Origin: Lachnospiraceae bacterium
GTDB lineage: Bacteria > Bacillota > Clostridia > Lachnospirales > Lachnospiraceae
Length of the DNA: 7,395 nucleotides
Direction of reading: 5' to 3'
Assembly (NCBI GenBank): GCA_014804225.1
Contig: JAAVAF010000029.1
Location: forward strand, 1 to 7,395
The translations under genes were made by a program, and so were the position numbers. How positions within the stretch are numbered: position 1 is the first letter of the stretch; every line of letters begins with the position of its first letter. Below the pieces are notes generated by a model. That model made no database searches and was not told the origin of the DNA. It was given only the letters and a program-made list of their open reading frames with translations. Positions 1-6,266 of the stretch are shown here, piece after piece.

Positions 1-198
1 CAACACTATATTTATAATGACAACTTCACACTAAATGTGTTAGACTTAAATCAAATAGAACTGGCAACCGAAGAAGACAAAGCCTACAAAATCGACTACT
101 GGGCAAAACTTTTCAAAGCAAAAACATGGGAGTATAAATCACCGGAGGTGATTAAAAATGCTGGCACAAAAAGACGATATTTTCGAAGAAACTTCTGA
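1..198 (+). CDS. Rpn-family PD-(D/E)XK nuclease / putative transposase, 3' part (5' end outside window)
   Basis: Reading frame 1 is open from the window edge to a TGA at 196-198 and encodes about 65 residues. The segment around residues 14-43 (LDLNQIELATEEDKAYKIDYWAKLFKAKTWE) resembles the region just after the nuclease core in Rpn/PD-(D/E)XK 'transposase' proteins, where an LDL.QIELA...W..LFKA.TWEE pattern is usual. Family members are DNA endonucleases linked to recombination and, in E. coli, to toxicity and phage defence; they are not true DDE transposases. The catalytic core lies upstream and cannot be seen. In relatives the protein continues past TWE into KMLA and a coiled-coil tail. Here that tail is in frame 2 (158-397), so frame 1 ends after a short non-homologous stretch (NAGTKRRYFRRNF). 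A one-base difference in the A5 run at 154-158 would restore one ORF. It may be a broken gene or a genuinely split one. Confidence 0.6.
   Translation, partial: QHYIYNDNFTLNVLDLNQIELATEEDKAYKIDYWAKLFKAKTWEYKSPEVIKNAGTKRRYFRRNF
144..153 (+). promoter_or_regulatory. Near-perfect Shine-Dalgarno inside the Rpn-type gene
   Basis: GGAGGTGATT matches the anti-Shine-Dalgarno end of 16S rRNA over about nine bases and sits 4 nt (9 nt from the GGAGG core) before the ATG at 158. It lies inside the upstream frame, where it encodes part of PEVI. It is a better ribosome site than a coding sequence would give by chance, and it decides the start of the small ORF at 158. An internal Shine-Dalgarno next to an A-run could also stimulate frameshifting. 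Confidence 0.65.
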
Positions 199-397
199 AG
201 AAATTTATAATCTCAGCCAAGATGATGTTGCGCGATACTGGTGTCAGATGCGCGAAGAAGGCGAGCGCATTCTTCGGACTTATAAAAGTCTTATGAAGGA
301 AAAAGATGCTATTATCGCAGAAAAAGATTCTTCTCTTGCCGAGAAAGACTCCATGATTGCCATGCTCCAAGCGAAATTAGCGGAGTACGAAAAGTAA
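158..397 (+). CDS. Small coiled-coil protein, C-terminal part of an Rpn-type nuclease, separately initiated
   Basis: This ORF encodes 79 residues from an ATG with an excellent Shine-Dalgarno (144-153) to a TAA at 395-397. Its start, MLAQKDDIFEETSEEIYNLS, and the following QMREEGER match the C-terminal region usual for Lachnospiraceae Rpn/PD-(D/E)XK proteins (KMLA...EA...Y.L..DE..R..C..RE). The end is a predicted coiled coil made of seven-residue units, EKDxxxA, at residues 48-68. It overlaps the nuclease frame (1-198) by 41 nt in the +1 frame. Two readings are possible: the detached tail of a frameshifted gene, or an independently translated small protein. In E. coli Rpn loci a C-terminal small protein made from inside the gene blocks the toxic full-length nuclease, so an antitoxin role is a reasonable inference but unproven. 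The stop lies 17 bp from the convergent MutS-like gene. Confidence 0.62.
   Translation: MLAQKDDIFEETSEEIYNLSQDDVARYWCQMREEGERILRTYKSLMKEKDAIIAEKDSSLAEKDSMIAMLQAKLAEYEK
299..361 (+). repeat. Three 21-bp tandem units coding for the EKDxxxA heptad
   Basis: Positions 299-319, 320-340 and 341-361 encode EKDAIIA, EKDSSLA and EKDSMIA. A fourth, degenerate unit at 362-382 encodes MLQAKLA. The DNA copies have diverged mostly at third positions and in the middle residues, so the repeat is conserved at protein level as coiled-coil heptads. Confidence 0.7.
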
Positions 398-414
398 TCC
401 ACACTCCCACAACC

Positions 415-2121
415 TCAAACTTTTCTCCACTCCCCCGTCCTCAAAAAATCCCCTGCCATATCGTCGGCTTGTTTGATGATATCCTTTGAAAAACCAATAA
501 TCTCAAGCAGTTTTATCGCATTTCTCGTATGCGACCGCCCTGGCAGAAGCCTGTAAGAAAACAGCACATCGCCGTCTTTTACCTCCTCCTCAAAATGACA
601 ATTGTCATATTCATCAACAAGCAGCTTTGTCAGTTCAATATCATGCGTTGCCGCAAAGCAAACAATACCGCTTTGTGACAATTTCCTTAAAATCTGAGTC
701 GATGCCGCAATCCGCTCGACTGTGTTGGTCCCTCTAAGTACCTCGTCCACAAAGCACAAAAGCGGATTTTGACTTTCCATATCCGCCGCGTCGATAATCC
801 GTTTTAACGCTTTAATCGCAACGATATAATGACTCTCGCCGTTCTCAAGGCTGTCGCGCAGCGACATCGACGAATAAATCCTGTAATAATTTCCGCTGTA
901 TGCCTTTGCGCAGCAAATGCTGATGCTCTGTGCAAGAATTGCATTGATTGCCACTGTTTTTAAGAATGTCGACTTGCCCGATGCATTCGATCCTGTGACA
1001 AGCATTCCGCGCTTCTGACTGATGCTGTTTGCAACAGGATTTTCCAGACACGGATGAAAAGCGTCTTTTATGACAAGTGTGTCATTTTTCCCTTTCGTCA
1101 GAACCGGAACACAAGAATAAGGAAGCGCCGCCCTAAAATAATCAATCGAAATCACAGCATCAAGATATCCAATACTCTCCGCAATCTCATAAATATCCTT
1201 TTCATGCCGTTGTATCATGCCAAGCATCTTGTTAAATTGAATCAAATCGATATGCGTCAGCATTTTAATATAATCAAACAATATTCCGCCTACGCTGCCT
1301 GTTGCCGAATTGAGTTTAAGTACCATTCCCGAGTTTTTCTCAAAACTTTTAAACCGCTCTCTTTTCTTTTTCAGTGTGTCCGTATATTCCGCAAATTCCG
1401 AGCCAAGATCAAGCGCTAAAATTCCGTCAGCGCATTCCAGCATTCTCATAATATAAGAAAATGCCGTGACATACGTCGACGCGACACCCTTTTCATTCAT
1501 GTAAGTCACGATATTAAAACACGCCGCCGCAATCAACAGCGCAACACCCAAAGACGGAATCGCAAAAACAGACACCACGGAACCAATTAAAAATAAAATG
1601 CAAAAATAGTGCTTTAGATTACTTCTAATCCCAAGCTCTTTGATAAAATCCAGATAATCGGCAAGCGCATACTTCCCACTTTTTCCAAGTTCATCCAAAA
1701 GCATCATCGCATCAAGGCGCACCGTTTCATTTAGAGACATATACGCAATATGCTGTTCGAGCGTATATTTTGTTTGCCTGTCCTCGGAAAGCACAGGGCA
1801 TCTTAGCATCGTATAAAGCGTTTCCTCACCCGCAGACGACTGTGTAAAATTCATGCGGGCAAAGATGTTGTCCATATTTAAGTCATTCCATGTGATATCA
1901 TCAATCATACTTTCCAAGGTTTTCCCTTTGAAAAAATGACGGAATCCGCTCTCAATCCGTGCAATTTCCTCCGCACTGTACACAGTCTGCGGAAAGTTTC
2001 CATATAAATTTTTGAGTTGACTTCTGTATTTTTGCTTTCTTTTCTTCTCGTCGTATGCACCGCGTATCATCACAAATACAAACACGGCATAAATAATCAG
2101 CAAAACAATGATCGTTTCCAT
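415..2121 (-). CDS. Membrane-anchored MutS-like ATPase (MutS family protein)
   Basis: The protein has 568 residues from the ATG at 2121. Upstream in-frame GTG (2127) and TTG (2130) sit too close to the GGAG at 2132-2135. The C-terminal half is a MutS ATPase domain: Walker A TGSNASGKST at about 376-385, the following SMSLRDSLENGES signature region near 418-430, Walker B LLCFVDEV with D459-E460, and the H-loop ATHD at 491-494. Residues about 70-170 and 215-345 look like the helical core/lever region of MutS. It lacks the N-terminal mismatch-recognition domain with its Phe-x-Glu motif. Instead it has a hydrophobic helix at 2-21 and a hydrophobic pair at about 172-208, so it should be membrane-bound with the ATPase in the cytoplasm. 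Such proteins are often annotated simply as MutS. It is unlikely to replace canonical MutS, and its substrate is unknown. It is last in the pnp-cdd operon, 29 nt after cdd. No clear terminator was seen after its TGA. Confidence 0.87.
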   Translation of the reverse strand: METIIVLLIIYAVFVFVMIRGAYDEKKRKQKYRSQLKNLYGNFPQTVYSAEEIARIESGFRHFFKGKTLESMIDDITWNDLNMDNIFARMNFTQSSAGEETLYTMLRCPVLSEDRQTKYTLEQHIAYMSLNETVRLDAMMLLDELGKSGKYALADYLDFIKELGIRSNLKHYFCILFLIGSVVSVFAIPSLGVALLIAAACFNIVTYMNEKGVASTYVTAFSYIMRMLECADGILALDLGSEFAEYTDTLKKKRERFKSFEKNSGMVLKLNSATGSVGGILFDYIKMLTHIDLIQFNKMLGMIQRHEKDIYEIAESIGYLDAVISIDYFRAALPYSCVPVLTKGKNDTLVIKDAFHPCLENPVANSISQKRGMLVTGSNASGKSTFLKTVAINAILAQSISICCAKAYSGNYYRIYSSMSLRDSLENGESHYIVAIKALKRIIDAADMESQNPLLCFVDEVLRGTNTVERIAASTQILRKLSQSGIVCFAATHDIELTKLLVDEYDNCHFEEEVKDGDVLFSYRLLPGRSHTRNAIKLLEIIGFSKDIIKQADDMAGDFLRTGEWRKV

Positions 2122-2150
2122 ACGCACCAATCTCCAAAAGTTGTCCCTTT

Positions 2151-2558
2151 CTATAAATTCTTCGGTCCAAAACCATGCGGCAGCATTTCTTCAAGCGTTT
2201 TGTCAATATACTCGTCCTCAGAAATCGCTGTGATCACATGAAATTCCTTCGGATCGCAAAACTCCATCATCACCTGTCGGCACACGCCACAAGGATAGGC
2301 ATAATCTGTCGGCGCACCCGCATATCCGCCCACAACGGCGATTGCGGCAAATTTACGTTCGCCTTCACTAACTGCCTTAAAAAATGCTGTTCGCTCTGCG
2401 CAGTTTGTCGGTGTATAGGCGGCATTTTCGATGTTACACCCTTGATATACTGCTCCGTCCTTCGTCAGAAGCGCCGCCCCGACCATATATTTGGAGTACG
2501 GCACATATGCTTTTTCCCTTGCTTCCAACGCTAACCGTATCAGCTCTTTGTTCTCCAT
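2151..2558 (-). CDS. cdd: Cytidine deaminase
   Basis: The protein has 135 residues, the usual size of the small homotetrameric zinc enzyme that deaminates cytidine and deoxycytidine to uridine and deoxyuridine in the cytoplasm. The substrate motif YSKYMVGAALL is at 21-31, and GCNIENAAY at 40-48 provides the nucleoside-contacting Asn42 and Glu44. The zinc site is C53-A-E55-R with the catalytic glutamate E55, plus PCGVC with C90 and C93. The C-terminal LPHGFGPKNL is the family ending. The ATG at 2558 is preferred over the in-frame GTG at 2567, because AAGGGG at 2570-2575 is 11 nt from the ATG but only 2 nt from the GTG. That ribosome site overlaps the stop codon of the upstream phosphorylase, which suggests translational coupling. 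The gene is second in the nucleoside-salvage operon. Confidence 0.96.
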   Translation of the reverse strand: MENKELIRLALEAREKAYVPYSKYMVGAALLTKDGAVYQGCNIENAAYTPTNCAERTAFFKAVSEGERKFAAIAVVGGYAGAPTDYAYPCGVCRQVMMEFCDPKEFHVITAISEDEYIDKTLEEMLPHGFGPKNL

Positions 2559-2573
2559 AAAAATCACGTCCCC

Positions 2574-3401
2574 TTATATTGCTTTCATTTTTAAAATTAC
2601 ATCTGTCACAAGTTTTGTGAATTTTGCTGCCGCCATATCCGCCGCTTCCTGTACCTCCTTATGCGACAACGGTGTCGGATTCATGCCTGCCGCAAGGTTA
2701 CAAATACACGAAATACCGCAGATTTTCATACCCGCATGATTTGCAGCAATCGCTTCCACAACAGTGCTCATCCCCTCTGCATCTGCAAAATTCGAAAGCA
2801 TTTTGATTTCAGCAGGCGACTCGTAACATGGACCTGTAAGCTGTACATACACGCCCTCTTTCAAATCAATGCCGTCCGCCTTTGCCGTATTCCTTATAAT
2901 CTCCTGTAACTCTTTATCATAAACATTCGTCATATCCGGAAATCGCGTTCCAAGCTCATCTATATTTGGTCCAATCAATGGATTTGGCGCAAAGATGCCG
3001 ATATGATCGGTCAACATCATCAAATCGCCTGCCTGAAAGCTCTTATTCATACCGCCTGATGCATTGGTAAGAAACAAGATTTCCGCCCCCAACAGTTTCA
3101 TTAATCTTGTCGGAAGCACCACATCTGATACGGGATATCCCTCATAGTAATGCACGCGCCCTTTCATGCAGACAACCGGCACTTCCCCCACATATCCGAA
3201 AATAAATTTTCCTTCATGTCCGGGGACAGTTGACACTGGAAATCCTTCGATATCTCTATAGTCAATCTCCGTTTCAATCCGAATACTGTCTGCATAATTT
3301 CCAAGTCCCGAACCAAGCACCAAAGCCACTTTCGGAACAAAATCCGTCTTTGCACGCACGCTATCGTAGCAGTTTTTTAATTTATCATATATCGCATTCA
3401 T
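2574..3401 (-). CDS. punA: Purine nucleoside phosphorylase, trimeric PNP-I (PunA) type
   Basis: The protein has 275 residues, fitting the trimeric mammalian-type PNP family. The enzyme cleaves purine (deoxy)nucleosides with phosphate to give base and (deoxy)ribose-1-phosphate. Visible residues, aligned by eye to human PNP, are: the phosphate loop GSGLG at 30-34, H62 in VPGHEG, R82 and H84 in GRVHYYEGY, A114-S115 in LTNASGG, Y193-E194 in GPCYESPAE, M211-S212 in GMST, N235 in ICNLAAG and H247. E194 and N235 match the residues that select 6-oxopurines, so inosine and guanosine are the likely substrates. GMSTVVE replaces the common GMSTVPE, a mild variation. The ATG at 3401 lies 9 nt after a perfect AAGGAGGT (3411-3418); an in-frame TTG at 3410 abuts that site and is rejected. 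It is the first gene of the pnp-cdd-mutS-like operon. It is probably expressed from the promoter at 3469-3497, with a hairpin in the leader. The symbols punA, pnp and deoD are all used for this activity; the sequence type is PunA. Confidence 0.95.
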   Translation of the reverse strand: MNAIYDKLKNCYDSVRAKTDFVPKVALVLGSGLGNYADSIRIETEIDYRDIEGFPVSTVPGHEGKFIFGYVGEVPVVCMKGRVHYYEGYPVSDVVLPTRLMKLLGAEILFLTNASGGMNKSFQAGDLMMLTDHIGIFAPNPLIGPNIDELGTRFPDMTNVYDKELQEIIRNTAKADGIDLKEGVYVQLTGPCYESPAEIKMLSNFADAEGMSTVVEAIAANHAGMKICGISCICNLAAGMNPTPLSHKEVQEAADMAAAKFTKLVTDVILKMKAI

Positions 3402-3426
3402 ATTGTTCAAACCTCCTTATTTCGAT

Positions 3427-3459
3427 AAAAACGCCGACTCGCAAAGCGCGCCGGCGTTT
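3427..3459 (-). terminator. Intrinsic terminator-like hairpin between the kinase gene and pnp
   Basis: On the minus strand the arms AAACGCCG (plus 3452-3459) and CGGCGTTT (plus 3429-3436) form an 8-bp GC-rich stem. An inner CGC/GCG pairing is possible, and a T5 tract follows (plus 3427-3431). It lies 45 nt after the kinase stop and 9 nt before the pnp ribosome site. It can end the two-component transcript. It is also downstream of the predicted pnp promoter, so it would form at the very 5' end of the pnp mRNA. Confidence 0.72.
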
Positions 3460-3468
3460 GGTAATTTT

Positions 3469-3497
3469 AGTATAACACACTGCTAAAATATGGGCAA
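3469..3497 (-). promoter_or_regulatory. Predicted sigma-A-type promoter for pnp-cdd-mutS-like operon
   Basis: On the minus strand a TTGCCC -35 box (plus 3492-3497) is 17 nt from a TATACT -10 box (plus 3469-3474). An upstream TG gives an extended -10, TGTTATACT. Transcription should start near 3462, giving a leader of about 60 nt that begins almost at the hairpin 3429-3459. It lies wholly between the kinase stop and pnp. Confidence 0.6.
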
Positions 3498-3504
3498 TAA
3501 AATT

Positions 3505-6222
3505 CTATTTTACATCCTCCTGTATATCATCTTGTTCATCATTTCGCGGTCCCTCCTTCTGCATTTCAAACCGCAAGATTACCTTAAACAGATCCCCATC
3601 AACTACAATCCGCATATCGCCTCCGATCAAATCCATAAGGCTTTTTGCAATCGAGAGTCCGAGCCCGTGTCCTTCCGTATTTCTTGAACTGTCACCACGC
3701 ACAAAACGTTCCGTAAGCTCGCTGCCGTTGATGTTCAACTGATACTTCGAAATGTTTCTGAAGGTCATTACAACCTCTTCATCTTCTTTCTCAAGGTTTA
3801 CATAAACCCTGGAGGAAGGCTGCGCATATTTGCAGATATTGTTCATCAGATTATCAACGACACGCCACAAATGTCTGCCATCCGCCAAAATATAAAGCTT
3901 CTCCTCCGGCTTTTGCACAATAAGATCTAACCCTGCAAGAGATAACTTTTCCCCAAACTCGCCGACCGTCTGGGTCAAAAATACACCGGCTTCGAGTAGT
4001 TCATTTCCAACCTCAAGGTTTCCCGTTGACGCTTTCGACGCTTCAACCAAATCCTCAATCAACTTCTTTAACTTCGAGGACTGTCGATCCAATACATCAA
4101 GATACTCCTCCGCTTTTTCATTATGAAGCTCCTCCTTCTCCAGCAAGTCAACGTAGTTAATAATCGATGTCAACGGTGTCTTAATATCGTGCGACACATT
4201 CGTAATCAGCTCGGTCTTAAAGCGTTCACTCTTCATACGTTCATCAACCGCCTTTGACAGACCATCACCTATTTTATTAAGGTTTTCACCATGCATTTTA
4301 CAGGGCGAAAACATCTTCTTGGTCCGCACCTTATAGTTCAGATTTCCATCCGCCATTTTTGCAGCTGCCTTTTGCAGCTCGTTTATCTGAAGAACCGCGT
4401 AACAAGCCGCGACGCTCAAAAGAACAGTCTCTATCAGCCACAGAAATACCAAATCGCCGCCTGCATCAGATATCAACATTACAAACAGCTCGATTACCGC
4501 CTTAACAAACACAAACAATATCAGCTTCCACAACAATGTGATATTATCAAACAGCTTTTTTACTGCCCCCCAAACAAAACTGCAAACTTTATAACAAATC
4601 GTATTTCTCCACCATTTACCGTACTTGATACGCACACACAGTCCAAGCACATACCACAGTGCAAGCGCACAAAATCCAATAGCCGCGCTGACCACAAGCG
4701 GAATAAAAATATTCAAGTTCATTACAATTATCCTGCTGTTCTCAGCCATAATAGCGAAAATAATACCAAGCGGCACAAGTTCCACAAAAAAGACAGCCGC
4801 CGACGGAACCTCCAGTGGAAGTCTGTCAAACCATGTCAGCACAATTCCCTCTTTGTCCTTCCTGTAACCACAGGCATATACAAGGAAAACAAATGACATA
4901 AGTGTCATAATCGCAAAGAAAATCGCAACAACACAAGCATTATTTCCATACTTGTAAAACAGTTCAACCCCCATTGCCGTCGCTTGATATTTGCTGCCCT
5001 CCGGCGCCGGCCGCGTAATGTCCGGTATTAAAGAAACAATCCAGTAATACTCCGGCGATGCCTCTTTTCCGACATAGAGCGTATAATTCTCATCAAGGTA
5101 ATATTCCGGATAGTTTGAAGTGATAAAATACTTTTTGTCAATCGTACCAGAATCAATCAGGGTAAGTTCTCTTCCTTCTATCTCACGAATATTGTCAAGC
5201 AGTATAACACCCCAATTATTGATGCGAAACGCAGTCTGATTTAATTTGCTGAAATCAACGTAATTCTCCGTTCCTTCACCGCGCAATATTTCCTCCACAG
5301 CATACGGTAATGTCTCTACATCGTCGTCATATAATGCTTCATCAATTCCAGCTACTCCAGTCTGGTAATAATGCTGTGTCACCGTTGTACCGCTATCAGC
5401 GTCAAAGCGTTCTACAATGCGTTCTTCAAGGACTTCATCGGGAAGCGCTATTTGCCGATTCTCCAACTCATCCACTTCAACATCATATTCGTTATAACTG
5501 TATTCACCATTTTGCACAGCCGAAATGCCGATATCGGCATCGGAATAATTAAACACATACTTCCCTGTTCCATAATCATAGATATAATTGTATTCTTTGG
5601 TTATTCCGATACGATCCGTATAATACAAGGATACAATCTCCACGGGATAGTAATATTCCTCGGAACGATAGTAAAAAATTCCCTTTGCCGTGTCATAACA
5701 TACCGCATCCGCATATTGACTGTTCCAGACAATTTCATTCTGCTCCTCCAAATGCCCCGTGATTTTTTCAAGAACCGATAAATCCTCCCAGTCACTGACA
5801 CGCCCATAGAAAGAACCCTTGCTTCCGCCGTTTGCATACTCGCAAAGCTCATACAGATAAAGATTCGCTTTATCTATATTTTGCAGTTCCTCTTCCGTCA
5901 TATTGGTGTCAATATAAAGCGATTTGTCACGAAAATCCTCTTTTGCAATATCCTCTGTCTGAAAAATACCATACCGAAACCCTTCCGCAGTAAGCGTTTT
6001 CTGATTTCTGTGATCTCTCATATTTTGATAAGCTTCTTCCGAATATGCTGCATTTGCATTTCGATAAGCCTCCTCAAGTACTTCCTCGCGCGTCATATTA
6101 TAATACCCCTCCGCCGCGCCGGCGACTGTCAAATATCCAAACGCCACCACGCCGAGCGGACAGCTGATACATATGACCCATGCGATCAGCTTCGCAATAA
6201 ACGAACCCCTTATTTTATTCAT
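3505..6222 (-). CDS. Large six-TM sensor histidine kinase (VanS-like catalytic core)
   Basis: The protein has about 905 residues from the ATG at 6222. A GTG at 6228 is the better-spaced alternative (6 nt from the GAAAGG at 6235-6240); a TTG at 6234 abuts that site and is rejected. TM1 at about 8-33 is followed by a roughly 390-residue, Tyr/Asp/Glu-rich extracytoplasmic domain (34-427) that I cannot assign to a family. Then come five more predicted TM helices (about 428-452, 474-492, 502-531, 563-584, 590-612), with basic loops on the cytoplasmic side. A HAMP-like linker is at about 613-665. The HisKA H-box NVSHDIKTPLTS has phospho-acceptor H678. The ATPase N-box DNLMNNICKYA has N791 and N795, and the G2 box is GHGLGLS at 851-857. 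A classical DxGxG G1 box is absent, replaced by FRNISKY. It signals to the response regulator encoded 44 nt upstream. The stimulus is unknown; an envelope or cell-wall signal is an inference. Confidence 0.92.
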   Translation of the reverse strand: MNKIRGSFIAKLIAWVICISCPLGVVAFGYLTVAGAAEGYYNMTREEVLEEAYRNANAAYSEEAYQNMRDHRNQKTLTAEGFRYGIFQTEDIAKEDFRDKSLYIDTNMTEEELQNIDKANLYLYELCEYANGGSKGSFYGRVSDWEDLSVLEKITGHLEEQNEIVWNSQYADAVCYDTAKGIFYYRSEEYYYPVEIVSLYYTDRIGITKEYNYIYDYGTGKYVFNYSDADIGISAVQNGEYSYNEYDVEVDELENRQIALPDEVLEERIVERFDADSGTTVTQHYYQTGVAGIDEALYDDDVETLPYAVEEILRGEGTENYVDFSKLNQTAFRINNWGVILLDNIREIEGRELTLIDSGTIDKKYFITSNYPEYYLDENYTLYVGKEASPEYYWIVSLIPDITRPAPEGSKYQATAMGVELFYKYGNNACVVAIFFAIMTLMSFVFLVYACGYRKDKEGIVLTWFDRLPLEVPSAAVFFVELVPLGIIFAIMAENSRIIVMNLNIFIPLVVSAAIGFCALALWYVLGLCVRIKYGKWWRNTICYKVCSFVWGAVKKLFDNITLLWKLILFVFVKAVIELFVMLISDAGGDLVFLWLIETVLLSVAACYAVLQINELQKAAAKMADGNLNYKVRTKKMFSPCKMHGENLNKIGDGLSKAVDERMKSERFKTELITNVSHDIKTPLTSIINYVDLLEKEELHNEKAEEYLDVLDRQSSKLKKLIEDLVEASKASTGNLEVGNELLEAGVFLTQTVGEFGEKLSLAGLDLIVQKPEEKLYILADGRHLWRVVDNLMNNICKYAQPSSRVYVNLEKEDEEVVMTFRNISKYQLNINGSELTERFVRGDSSRNTEGHGLGLSIAKSLMDLIGGDMRIVVDGDLFKVILRFEMQKEGPRNDEQDDIQEDVK

Positions 6223-6266
6223 TTTCACAACCAACCTTTCTTGCTATACCCATTCATCCTGTTCCC

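Noticed and set aside
151..160. Programmed -1 frameshift on the A5 run
   Set aside because: A -1 shift leads into frame 3, not the frame 2 that holds the coiled-coil tail; the A-run is also too short for efficient transcriptional slippage.
1..397. Insertion sequence or transposon end
   Set aside because: The family name includes 'transposase', but no inverted repeats, target duplication or DDE motif is visible. The proteins are nucleases of the Rpn/PD-(D/E)XK group.
381..414. Shared terminator between the convergent Rpn-type and MutS-like genes
   Set aside because: Only a 5-bp GGAGT/ACTCC pairing with a long loop and no T-tract on either strand was found.
1054..1419. 121-codon plus-strand ORF opposite the MutS-like gene
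   Set aside because: It is the shadow of a real gene; Arg/Lys-rich composition arises from the reverse frame, and there is no credible start context.
415..2121. Canonical MutS or MutS2
   Set aside because: It has no N-terminal mismatch-binding domain and no C-terminal Smr nuclease domain. It is much shorter and has membrane segments.
3402..3462. Purine riboswitch or similar leader element before pnp
   Set aside because: The predicted leader is only about 60 nt and holds a single hairpin. There is no room or sequence for the three-way junction of a purine riboswitch.
4291..4896. 201-codon plus-strand ORF inside the sensor kinase gene
   Set aside because: It is antisense to a clearly conserved kinase, has a His/Asn/Lys-rich shadow composition, and has no family resemblance.
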